From IMG/VR virus record IMGVR_UViG_3300037119_000968, positions 1 to 49,630 of that record: a DNA stretch of 49,630 nucleotides. One strand, given 5' to 3'. The translations under genes were made by a program, and so were the position numbers. Below the pieces are notes generated by a model, which saw only the letters and a list, made by a program, of their open reading frames with translations, was not told where the DNA came from and ran no database searches. Source of the DNA: a virus. Of the stretch, positions 35,262 through 42,319 are shown piece by piece; position 1 is the stretch's first letter; every line of letters starts with the position of its first letter.

Positions 35262-36566
35262 GTGGACGACTGGACGAAGGCCCGGCTGAAGTGGCGGCTA
35301 CAGGCACGGCCGGGCCAGTTGGCGCCAGCGGGTGACTGGTTCATGTGGCTGCTGCGGGGCGGTCGCGGTGGGGGCAAGACGAAGACGGAGGTCGAGGACG
35401 CCTCCCGGTACCTGGCCCACAATCCGGGGCACCGACTGGCGGTGGTGACGCCGACGTTCGCTGATGCCCGTGACACGGTGATGGAGGGCGAGTCGGGGCT
35501 GCTCAATGCGATCCCTGATTCGGCGCTGCGGGGTGGCAGTCGGGACAAGGCGTGGAACCGGAGCATCGGGGAACTGTTCCTCGCCAATGGGTCCCAGGTC
35601 CGGTGCTACTCGTCAGAACGACCCGACCGTCTCAGGGGTCCGCAGCACCATCGTGCCCTTGTCGATGAGCCGGCGTCGTTCGCAGACGCTCATCGGGTGG
35701 ATGAGCAGGGGAACCCGCTCATCGGCACGACGTGGACGAACCTCCTCCTCGGGCTGCGCCTGGGTGAGTCCCCCCGTGTCGTGGTCGCTGGGACGCCGAA
35801 GACGGTCGGCCTGTACTCGCACCTGGTGTCCGTGGCCGACGTCACCAGCCTCTTGACGACGTACGAGAACCTCGACAACCTCGCCCCGACGTTCGCCGCT
35901 GCCATCCTCGACCGCTACAAGGGCACGAGGCTTGAGCGTCAGGAGTTGCTGGGCGAGCTGCTGACCGACGTCGAGGGCGCCATGTGGACGTGGCCCATGA
36001 TCGAGCCGTACCGGGTGGCGTCCCGTGATCTGCTGCCCGAGATGGCACGGGTGGTCGTGGGCGTCGACCCTGCCGCTTCCCACGGTCCCGGTTCCGCCGA
36101 GACGGGCATCATCGTCGCCGGCATGGGCGTCGACGGGCGCCTGTACGTCATGGCCGACTACTCGTGCCGGTCGACGCCCGAAGGATGGGCGTCACGGGTG
36201 GGCGTGGCTGCCGATGAGTGGGACGCCTCACTGGTGGTGGCCGAGCGGAACAACGGTGGGGAGATGGTCGGCTCCGTCCTGCGCCACGTGCGCCCGGATT
36301 TGCGGGTGAAACTGGTATGGGCCAGCAAGGGCAAGACGACCCGTGCCGAGCCGATCGTCGCTTGGTACGAACAAGGTCGCACGTCTCACCTCGTCGGCCT
36401 GTCGGTGTTGGAGAGCCAGCAAACGACTTGGGTGGCAGGGGACCCCTCCCCCGACCGTGTAGACGCCGGGGTCTGGGCAGCCACCGAACTCATCGGGCGC
36501 CGTCAGACAACGCTCCGTGTCGCCACCGGCCCCCTGTCGACAATCGTGCCATCCCGAGTGTCTTAG
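35262..36566 (+). CDS. terL: Terminase large subunit
   Basis: A 434-aa protein, GTG at 35262. The ATPase part has Walker A (GGRGGGKT, 33-40), a VVTPT strand (61-65) and Walker B ALVDEP (132-137). The nuclease part has VVVGVDPAAS with D269 as the first catalytic Asp, a middle acid in the ERNNGG region, and DRVDAGVWA near residue 413 for the last. It is the motor that cuts and packages phage DNA into the prohead. The compact 434-aa form is typical of actinobacterial siphophages. Confidence 0.95.
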   Translation: MDDWTKARLKWRLQARPGQLAPAGDWFMWLLRGGRGGGKTKTEVEDASRYLAHNPGHRLAVVTPTFADARDTVMEGESGLLNAIPDSALRGGSRDKAWNRSIGELFLANGSQVRCYSSERPDRLRGPQHHRALVDEPASFADAHRVDEQGNPLIGTTWTNLLLGLRLGESPRVVVAGTPKTVGLYSHLVSVADVTSLLTTYENLDNLAPTFAAAILDRYKGTRLERQELLGELLTDVEGAMWTWPMIEPYRVASRDLLPEMARVVVGVDPAASHGPGSAETGIIVAGMGVDGRLYVMADYSCRSTPEGWASRVGVAADEWDASLVVAERNNGGEMVGSVLRHVRPDLRVKLVWASKGKTTRAEPIVAWYEQGRTSHLVGLSVLESQQTTWVAGDPSPDRVDAGVWAATELIGRRQTTLRVATGPLSTIVPSRVS

Positions 36567-36569
36567 CTA

Positions 36570-36605
36570 TTGTCATGGGTCCGAGGATCGTCTAGGATGG
36601 TGACC
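36570..36605 (+). promoter_or_regulatory. Promoter TTGTCA-17-TAGGAT-7-ATG
   Basis: TTGTCA (36570-36575), 17-nt spacer, TAGGAT (36593-36598), GGTGACC, ATG at 36606. Best-formed plus-strand leaderless promoter in the window; it separates terminase from the following small genes. Confidence 0.68.
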
Positions 36606-36920
36606 ATGACCTGTCCGAACGAAATCACAGTGGGCGACGAGGTGTACGTCCGTCGCACCGTCCCTTCTACCGTCAAGATCGTCATCCTCCAGCGGGGCTG
36701 GGTGGTCGTGGGCCGCTACTCCCGAGAGGGCGACATGTGCTACCTCGACAACGCCCGTGTCATCCGCACCTGGGGCACGACCGAAGGCATCGGCCAGTTG
36801 GTCGACGGCCCGACCGCTTCCACGAAGCTCGACAAGGGCGGGCACATGGAGTTCCATATCCTCGTCGTCGTGAACATGCTGGATGTGAAGGAGGACAAGT
36901 GGGCGTCGGCACTGCGCTAG
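36606..36920 (+). CDS. Conserved protein with QRGWVVVGR and IRTWGTT motifs
   Basis: A 104-aa protein, ATG at 36606. 'VKIVILQRGWVVVGRYSREG' then ARVIRTWGTTEGIGQLVDGP and a C-terminal 'MEFHILVVVNMLD' identify a small family spread in bacteria and phages (ILQRGWv.vG...VIR.WGTt.GlG). Its function is not known. It overlaps the Gly-X repeat gene by 22 bp, so the two are probably coupled. Confidence 0.78.
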   Translation: MTCPNEITVGDEVYVRRTVPSTVKIVILQRGWVVVGRYSREGDMCYLDNARVIRTWGTTEGIGQLVDGPTASTKLDKGGHMEFHILVVVNMLDVKEDKWASALR

Positions 36921-37228
36921 TCGCCTCGCTGGGCGAGAACGCCCAGGCGGGCTACGGCAACGGCAACGGCGACGGCTACGGCAACGGCTACGGCAACGGC
37001 TACGGCTACGGCGACGGCTACGGCAACGGCGACGGCTACGACGACGGCTACGGCAACGGCGACGGCTACGGCGACGGCTACGGCAACGGCGACGGCTACG
37101 GCAACGGCTACGGCAACGGCTACGGCAACGGCTACGGCAACGGCAACGGCAACGGCGACGGCAACGGCGACGGCAACGGCGACGGCAACGGCGACGGCTA
37201 CGGCAACGGCGACGGCAACGGATGGTGA
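36899..37228 (+). CDS. Gly-X (Tyr/Asn/Asp) dipeptide-repeat protein
   Basis: A 109-aa protein, GTG at 36899 after a strong AAGGAGG. After a 17-residue start (VGTALVASLGENAQA), almost the whole chain is Gly alternating with Tyr, Asn or Asp (about 45 GX units), ending GNGW. The DNA is a GGC-NAC hexanucleotide repeat, with one GGC changed to GAC. The chain should be flexible and low in hydrophobicity. Similar Gly/Tyr/Asp repeat proteins occur in other actinophages, role unknown. Confidence 0.8.
   Translation: MGVGTALVASLGENAQAGYGNGNGDGYGNGYGNGYGYGDGYGNGDGYDDGYGNGDGYGDGYGNGDGYGNGYGNGYGNGYGNGNGNGDGNGDGNGDGNGDGYGNGDGNGW
36950..37219 (+). repeat. GGCNAC tandem hexanucleotide repeat, 45 units
   Basis: 270 bp of (GGC)(TAC/AAC/GAC) units in frame with the gene, one GGC-to-GAC interruption (within ggctacgacgacggc, near 37035). 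The unit length is 6 bp, so slippage would change the number of GX repeats without changing the frame. Confidence 0.9.
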
Positions 37229-37647
37229 CCTCAACGCCGCCTGCCACCACCGCTCCCGTGTGGCCGATCCTCGGGCTGACGGAACTTGCACAGCGGCTCG
37301 GTATCTCCCCTGACGCCGCCTCCCACCGGATCAGACGGGGCTCGTTGCCGAGTGCCGATTACCCGTTGCCCGGTGGCCCCGTGTGGCTGCGGTCGTCCAT
37401 CGACGCATGGGAGGCGGCCGGCTCCAAGGACACCCCGCCCCGCGAGTTCACCGTCACGTGGCGCTGTTGCGTCGACCGGGAGCAGACCGTCGTGGCGTAC
37501 TCCGTGGCCGATGCCGTGGCCCAGGCGACGGCGACCTTCGATCGTGGTGACGCCGTGTGGTGGGTCGCAGCGACCCGTCCGTCTGGCTCGACCGACGAGT
37601 GGGAAGTGACGGGGCCACCGAAGATGAACACGAGGAACGGGGGATGA
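37222..37647 (+). CDS. Excisionase/MerR-like DNA-binding protein
   Basis: A 141-aa protein; ATG at 37222 used, though GTG at 37225 makes a GTGA overlap with the previous stop. 'ILGLTELAQRLGISPDAASH' then RIRRGSLPSADYPLPGGPVW LRSSIDAWE fits an excisionase-type winged HTH (Lxx-Aq-lgis...a..rirrg..P.pd......p.W....id.W). The C-terminal ~60 residues are a separate beta-rich part (FTVTWRCCVDREQTVVAYSV). Probably a transcription regulator or DNA-bending protein. Confidence 0.7.
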   Translation: MVTSTPPATTAPVWPILGLTELAQRLGISPDAASHRIRRGSLPSADYPLPGGPVWLRSSIDAWEAAGSKDTPPREFTVTWRCCVDREQTVVAYSVADAVAQATATFDRGDAVWWVAATRPSGSTDEWEVTGPPKMNTRNGG

Positions 37648-37763
37648 GGCGATTGAGAACACCCGTGGGGTGGTTGATCGGGCGGGTTAACCGGCGCAGA
37701 TTCCGCAAGATAGGGGAACAATTCGCTCAGGATCTGCGCCAAGCAGTCAGGACATGGAAGTGA
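37644..37763 (+). CDS. 39-aa basic micro-protein
   Basis: ATG at 37644 overlaps the previous TGA (ATGA). Strongly basic (RRLRTPVGWLIGRVNRRRFR) and helical, likely nucleic-acid- or membrane-associated. It overlaps the next gene by 10 bp. Supported by packing. Confidence 0.55.
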   Translation: MRRLRTPVGWLIGRVNRRRFRKIGEQFAQDLRQAVRTWK

Positions 37764-38065
37764 CCCCCTTGACCGTCGTCCTGCACTTCCTCTGCGTTGC
37801 CCGCCTGACGCATCTCATCACGTCTGACACGATCCTCGACGTGCCCCGGCGATGGCTGGTGGGCGATGGCACGAAGGCCCGAGGGTGGCTCCACGGCAAG
37901 GCGGGCATCGTGGTCGAGTGCCCGTGGTGTGCCTCTGTTTACGTCGCCGCCCTCGTCATGGCCGCCCTCGCCCTCGGGCTCCCCGACTGGTGCCTCGCCA
38001 TCCCCGCCGCCTCCTACGTCACGGGCTGGCTGGAAATGGCGCTGGGGGCGATGGACGATGGGTGA
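37754..38065 (+). CDS. DUF1360-like membrane protein
   Basis: A 103-aa protein; ATG at 37754 (GTG at 37760 would make a 4-bp overlap). 'LHFLCVARLTHLITSDTILD' then RGWLHGKAGIVVECPWCASV and two hydrophobic segments (YVAALVMAALALGL; CLAIPAASYVTGWLEMAL) match DUF1360, a small membrane family with a ...CPWC.s motif found in phages and Actinobacteria. The function is unknown. Confidence 0.78.
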   Translation: MEVTPLTVVLHFLCVARLTHLITSDTILDVPRRWLVGDGTKARGWLHGKAGIVVECPWCASVYVAALVMAALALGLPDWCLAIPAASYVTGWLEMALGAMDDG

Positions 38066-38285
38066 CACCCACATGCTCCCCGAGGACGAGGCCGTCGTTC
38101 GGGTCATCACCGGCAGAGTGGCCGCCGATGAGGTCCCCCAACTCAAAGCGGTTCACGAGCGTCAACTACGGACGGCTGCCGCCCGAATGGTGGCGCTGGA
38201 CGCCGAGCGTCGGGCGTTGCTCCGGGTCATCGCCATGCGGTCTCTCGCCATCGAGCTTCTCGACCAGATCGCCGTGTCCCCATGA
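38058..38285 (+). CDS. Helical hypothetical protein (75 aa)
   Basis: ATG at 38058 overlaps the DUF1360-like gene by 8 bp. The product is mainly one long helix (VPQLKAVHERQLRTAAARMV; ALDAERRALLRVIAMRSLAI), suggesting a coiled coil. Last residues LLDQIAVSP. No family. Confidence 0.6.
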   Translation: MGDTHMLPEDEAVVRVITGRVAADEVPQLKAVHERQLRTAAARMVALDAERRALLRVIAMRSLAIELLDQIAVSP

Positions 38286-38467
38286 CACACGCCCCCCGTG
38301 CCCGTCGCAAACTCAGAGGCGAGTGGCACCATCCCCTCGACGTCATCCTGTTGGACTTGGCCGAGCGGGTGGACAACGCTCACACCCGTGCCGCCATGCT
38401 CCACCTGATGGACTGTGCCGGGTGCCGGTGTCACTATGGGCGGCTGCGTGCGGAGGTACGGGGGTGA
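38282..38467 (+). CDS. Small Cys-containing protein (61 aa)
   Basis: ATG at 38282 in an ATGA overlap. Basic N-terminus (ARRKLRGEWHHP) and a helix (LLDLAERVDNAHTRAAMLHL) leading to MDCAGCRCHYGRLR, three Cys and a His that could form a zinc site. No family was recognised. Confidence 0.6.
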   Translation: MTHAPRARRKLRGEWHHPLDVILLDLAERVDNAHTRAAMLHLMDCAGCRCHYGRLRAEVRG

Positions 38468-38568
38468 CCGTCAGTGAATTCTGGTGGTCCATGGGCGGAC
38501 TGACTGCCGGGTCGGTGGCCGTCGTGGCCCTGACGCTCCTGACGTTCCGATGGAGACAACGGCGGTGA
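38464..38568 (+). CDS. 34-aa membrane peptide
   Basis: GTG at 38464 overlaps the previous TGA and the end overlaps the next GTG. One transmembrane helix (GGLTAGSVAVVALTLLTF) between SEFWWSM and a basic RWRQRR tail (positive-inside C-terminus). Unknown role. Confidence 0.5.
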   Translation: MTVSEFWWSMGGLTAGSVAVVALTLLTFRWRQRR

Positions 38569-38849
38569 TCGATGATGGCATCGACTACTGCGACGACTGT
38601 GGATGGTTCCGGCCCGAGTGCCGGTGCCGAGTGGAGCGGGGGAGCAGAACCGTCCCTCCCTGGGTGACCTTCCCGCAACTGGCCCAGCGGCAGGACGACC
38701 TGACGGCCCAACTGACTGACTTGCTAGCGGTGGCGGTGCGGTTGGGTATGTATGACGCAGCCGACTGGCTCACACAGTCGTCTCCCCGGTGGCGTCGTCA
38801 CGGGGTACCATCGCCCACTGATGGCACGACGGGACCGACGCCGACGTAG
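38565..38849 (+). CDS. Small zinc-finger-like protein upstream of portal (94 aa)
   Basis: GTG at 38565 (GTGA overlap; ATG at 38550 is possible). 'YCDDCGWFRPECRCRVERGS' has a CxxC and a CRC, then 'TFPQLAQRQDDLTAQLTDLL' is an amphipathic helix, ending Thr/Pro-rich. It overlaps the portal start by 29 bp. The function is unknown. Confidence 0.6.
   Translation: MIDDGIDYCDDCGWFRPECRCRVERGSRTVPPWVTFPQLAQRQDDLTAQLTDLLAVAVRLGMYDAADWLTQSSPRWRRHGVPSPTDGTTGPTPT
38806..38820 (+). promoter_or_regulatory. Possible near-leaderless promoter of the portal gene
   Basis: TACCAT (38806-38811) is 9 nt before the portal ATG, slightly farther than the 6-7 nt seen elsewhere. No Shine-Dalgarno. Weak evidence. Confidence 0.3.
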
Positions 38850-40143
38850 GGACTACAGCGCCCAGGCGACAACGGAGGACGTTGAGTCCCTGACCGCCAG
38901 TGGCGCACTGATCCGTTCCGGTGCCGTCAGCCCCAACGCACGGGACGTATCGACCAATCAGGAGATGGCGTGGGGGTTCTTCCATAGCGTCCCCGAGTTG
39001 TTCTACGTCGCCATGTTCTACGGGGACCTGTTGGCCCGAGGGTCGCTGACCGTCGAGATACGGGACGAGCTGGGCGAATGGGCGCCGGGGCTGGACGAGT
39101 TCGGCATCCCGGTCAATGGGACGGCGGCCGCTGCTCAGTCCTCACTCGACGACCTCGGTTCGCACGATCGGCTACTGCGGGGGTGGGGTATCTCCGATCT
39201 TGTCGTCGGGGAGTGCTACCTCGTCGGGACATTCGGTGAGCCGGGGTGGCGCCTGTGTTCGACACGGGAGATCAAGTCGAGTGGCGGGGCGTGGCAGTGG
39301 ACGTCGGTGCAGGAGGACGGCACCACGGAGATCGCAGAGGGCGTGAGCGTCTGTCGGTTGTGGATGCCGGACCCATCCATGCCCTCAGCGGCGATCTCGC
39401 CCATCGTGCCCCTGCTCAGCACGTTGGCGCAGATGAACGCCATGAGCGACGTGATAACCGCCGCCGCCGACTCTCGGGCGCTTATGGGCATCTTCCGTAT
39501 CCCCGAGAACCACAACTCCCCCGCCCCCATCGGCCAGGCCGAGGGCACCGACGACGCCTACCCGTTGCAGCAGCAGATGGTCGACGTGGCATCGCTCGGC
39601 ATCGCCCAGCCCCGATCTGCGGCACGGTTCACGCCGATGGTCGTCGCAATTGACCACGAGATTCCCGCCCACGCCTTCGGCATGGTGGACGTGTCCAAGG
39701 GACTCGACGGTCTGCCTGCCGGTGAGTTCCTCGATAACGCCGTGCAACGGTTTGCCCGTGGCGTGCCCCTGCCCGTCGAGGTGACGCTCGGCCACGCCAA
39801 CACGACCTACGCCAATGGGGCCGAGGTGGCACGGTCGCTCAAGCACGACCACATGGAGCCGGCGCTCGAACGCTTCTGCGACGACCTGACTTCGGGGTAC
39901 CTCGTGCCCTCGCTCACTCCTGCCGACGGTGCCCCCCTGACGATGGACCTGTCGACGGTGCGTATCGGCTTCACGTCCGAGGACATCCACTCGCCCGACG
40001 TATCGGCACAGGCGTCGGCCGCAGCGACCCTCGTCAAGGCCGGATGGAACCCCGCTCAGGTGTTGGCGACGGTGGGCCTGCCCCCGATGGACCATACTGG
40101 CGTGGTGACCCCTGACCCGGTGACCGTGGGCGTGGGGCCGTGA
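38821..40143 (+). CDS. Portal protein
   Basis: A 440-aa protein; ATG at 38821. The N-terminus is basic and disordered (MARRDRRRRRDYSAQ). 'ELFYVAMFYGDLLARGSLTV' then LRGWGISDLVVGECYLVGTF and the later ISPIVPLLSTLAQMNAMSDV and DVSKGLDGLPAGEFL are portal-type segments (wing helix, stem, crown) as in actinobacterial siphophages. The C-terminal ends in TLVKAGWNPAQVLATVGLPP, which resembles portal barrel regions. It forms the dodecameric ring where DNA enters. Gene order terminase-small genes-portal-protease-capsid supports the call. Confidence 0.85.
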   Translation: MARRDRRRRRDYSAQATTEDVESLTASGALIRSGAVSPNARDVSTNQEMAWGFFHSVPELFYVAMFYGDLLARGSLTVEIRDELGEWAPGLDEFGIPVNGTAAAAQSSLDDLGSHDRLLRGWGISDLVVGECYLVGTFGEPGWRLCSTREIKSSGGAWQWTSVQEDGTTEIAEGVSVCRLWMPDPSMPSAAISPIVPLLSTLAQMNAMSDVITAAADSRALMGIFRIPENHNSPAPIGQAEGTDDAYPLQQQMVDVASLGIAQPRSAARFTPMVVAIDHEIPAHAFGMVDVSKGLDGLPAGEFLDNAVQRFARGVPLPVEVTLGHANTTYANGAEVARSLKHDHMEPALERFCDDLTSGYLVPSLTPADGAPLTMDLSTVRIGFTSEDIHSPDVSAQASAAATLVKAGWNPAQVLATVGLPPMDHTGVVTPDPVTVGVGP

Positions 40144-40364
40144 GGGGCCTGTCCGAGACGGAGAAGATGATGCCCGCCCGAGAGGTCGTCGGTCAGGTGG
40201 CGCTGCGAGCGGGGGAGTTCCGGGCGAGAATGCGGCTGCGGACCGACGCCCCGTTGACAGTGGTTCTGCCTCCGGGCCTAGTCGATGGGTACCCGGTGGA
40301 GGAGCGGGCCGCCCTTGTCTGGGCACTCGGTTCGATCGGCGTGTCTGTAGGTGACTACGAGTGA
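40140..40364 (+). CDS. Small hypothetical protein between portal and MuF/protease
   Basis: A 74-aa protein, GTG at 40140 in a GTGA overlap with the portal, and overlapping the next GTG at 40361. 'KMMPAREVVGQVALRAGEFR' and PGLVDGYPVEERAALVWALG are helical. Possibly a scaffold-related or regulatory protein; no motif. Confidence 0.62.
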   Translation: MRGLSETEKMMPAREVVGQVALRAGEFRARMRLRTDAPLTVVLPPGLVDGYPVEERAALVWALGSIGVSVGDYE

Positions 40365-42223
40365 CCCTGCGCCCCCGTGCCCTCAACACGCACGAGATGG
40401 CCGTCGAGGCTGCGTTGGCACGATTGCAGAAGCGATGGGCACGTGCGGGCAGGGTGCCGTGGGACGCCCCCATGGAGGTCACCGCCGCACTGTTGCCGCT
40501 GATGCTCGACATGGCAGTGGCCGACACCGCCGAAGTCTTCGCCGCCCTGCCCGAGCGCATCGTCGCTGACGCCTCCCCCGCAGGGCTGTTGGCGCAGGCG
40601 GTTCTGTCCCCCGCCGTCCGTGCCCGTGTCGCCATGCGTGCCTCTGCCATCGCAGACGAGTTGCGCAAGGGCTACACCCCGGCGACGGTGGCACGGTCGG
40701 AAGTGGCGGGCGTCCGTACCGCTGCGACCCAGGCGACCGCCTCCTACGTGGCGCCGTACCTGAAGTCCGAGGTCGTGTGGCACATGGCGTCAGGGTGCAT
40801 CCACTCTGCGTGCATCGACATGGACGGGGAACGGGTGCCCTACGGCCAACCGTTCTCCAATGGCGCCGACGGTCCGCCGGCCCACCCGCGATGCCGATGC
40901 AGCTCGCAGTTGGAAATCTCCCCTCTGTCGGTCACCGCCGCTGCCGCCGCTCTGGTCGCCGCTGGCCTTGACCCGCAGGCGACCGCCGACACGCTGACGG
41001 ATACAACCCGTCAATCCCTCACCGCTGCCGCCGAGGGTCCGGGGTGGCTGGCCGTCGTCGCCATCGAGGGGCTAGAGACGCCGGACCACCGGATGGCCGA
41101 GAAGGGGTCACTGAGCAATCGGACCCTGCCGCTGCCGATCACATGGGCGCCGACGTGCGACGACCACGAGAATGATGTGGTGGTGGGCCAGGTGACCGAG
41201 GTTTTCCGAGAGGGGGATGAGGTCCGTGCCCGAGGAACGTGGGACACGTCCGACGCCGCCATCGAAGTTCGACGCCTTGTGGATGAGCAAGTCCTCCGAT
41301 GGGTATCCATGGTCATCGATACGCCGAGGGCTTGGGAGGTCCGGGCTAACGAGGATGCGTGTCTCACCGACGATGGGCCGGACGAGGGTACGGAGTGCAT
41401 CTTCACCGAGGTCATCCTTGACGCCGACATCGCCAAGATCACCGTTGTCGACCACCCTGCATGGCCCGGGTCCGTCATCGTCCCCGGTGACGCCGAGATT
41501 CCCGCTCTGACGGACAGGGGGCGCCCTGCCGCCGACGTCAGTACGGCAACGGACATACCGACACCGGCCGACGCCCTTGTGGCGTCGGTCACTGCGGCCG
41601 AGTTGTCCCCTACGTGGTGGTTCCACCGCTCCGACCTCCCCCCGTCATCGTGGTTCGATGACCCCGAGTTCACGTCGTACACCCCCATCACGATCACGGA
41701 CGAGGGCCGCATCTTCGGCCACTTCGCCCCCGACGTTGAGCACGTGTCCGGGTATGGCCGTCCCCCTCGTGGCGCTGAGTTCAGCGACCACAGGTTCCAT
41801 GTTCGCCCACAGCCGACGAGCGACGGGCGTGTGGTGGATGTCGGTATCGTTGTCGGCGGCGTCGGCCATGCTCCCGAGGGTCTGTCCATCGCCCAGGTGC
41901 AGCAGTACTACGCCGGGGGTCGGGATGCCTTGGAGGTTGCCCGTGTCCGGGTGGGGCTGGACACCCACGGTCTGTGGGGCACGGGGATGATCAACCCGAC
42001 CTTGGACGACGACCAGATCTACCAGGCGGCGACCCTCGGGTTCTCGGTCGACTACCGCCGCCCGAGGTGGGGAGTGGGTCCATGGGACCTCATCGCCATC
42101 TCTTCGGGCATCCTTGTGGAGGGGTATTCGAAGGGCCGAGAGTCGCTTGTCGCCTGCGGTTCTCAGACTCGTCTCATACTCGTCGGACAGCCAGTTACGC
42201 AAGACGCACTGATTTCGGGGTAA
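40361..42223 (+). CDS. MuF-like head protein fused to S78-type capsid protease
   Basis: A 620-aa protein, GTG at 40361. Residues ~10-185 are a MuF-type minor head protein, ending in the hallmark 'YGQPFSNGADGPPAHPRCRC'. Residues ~235-375 look like a prohead maturation protease of the S78/HK97 gp4 type: candidate His269 (TCDDHENDVVVG) and Ser316 (RWVSMVID), then ITVVDHPAWPGS. A third part (~400-620) with FGHFAPDVEHVSGYGRPPRG, DVGIVVGGVGHAPEG and IYQAATLGFSVDYRRPRWG is an extra domain I cannot name. The protease would cleave the capsid protein's scaffold end. Confidence 0.78.
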   Translation: MTLRPRALNTHEMAVEAALARLQKRWARAGRVPWDAPMEVTAALLPLMLDMAVADTAEVFAALPERIVADASPAGLLAQAVLSPAVRARVAMRASAIADELRKGYTPATVARSEVAGVRTAATQATASYVAPYLKSEVVWHMASGCIHSACIDMDGERVPYGQPFSNGADGPPAHPRCRCSSQLEISPLSVTAAAAALVAAGLDPQATADTLTDTTRQSLTAAAEGPGWLAVVAIEGLETPDHRMAEKGSLSNRTLPLPITWAPTCDDHENDVVVGQVTEVFREGDEVRARGTWDTSDAAIEVRRLVDEQVLRWVSMVIDTPRAWEVRANEDACLTDDGPDEGTECIFTEVILDADIAKITVVDHPAWPGSVIVPGDAEIPALTDRGRPAADVSTATDIPTPADALVASVTAAELSPTWWFHRSDLPPSSWFDDPEFTSYTPITITDEGRIFGHFAPDVEHVSGYGRPPRGAEFSDHRFHVRPQPTSDGRVVDVGIVVGGVGHAPEGLSIAQVQQYYAGGRDALEVARVRVGLDTHGLWGTGMINPTLDDDQIYQAATLGFSVDYRRPRWGVGPWDLIAISSGILVEGYSKGRESLVACGSQTRLILVGQPVTQDALISG

Positions 42224-42319
42224 CCTCCCCGCCATACCGCTTTCTCAGGGGGCCGATCCGAGACGGGCAACCGTCTCTCCCTGGCCGGGAGAGAGCATCA
42301 GACCTCATATGGAGGACCG
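42221..42319 (+). promoter_or_regulatory. Capsid operon promoter and structured leader
   Basis: TAACCT at 42221-42226 (the same box as before 1760 and 46893) is followed by a leader of ~90 nt to the ATG at 42320, which has GGAGG. The leader contains two overlapping hairpins: GAGACGG-GCAA-CCGTCTC (42260-42277, GNRA-type loop) and TCTCTCCC-TGGCC-GGGAGAGA (42274-42294). They share four bases, so only one can form at a time. Confidence 0.58.

Noticed and set aside
36573-37291. Minus-strand Arg-rich and Ala/Val-rich frames over the hexanucleotide repeat
   Set aside because: They are translations of the repeat's complement; the plus-strand frame has a strong ribosome-binding site and defined ends.
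39385-40668. 427-codon minus-strand frame over the portal gene
   Set aside because: Antisense to a confident portal gene, Arg/His/Gly-rich, with no recognisable domain.
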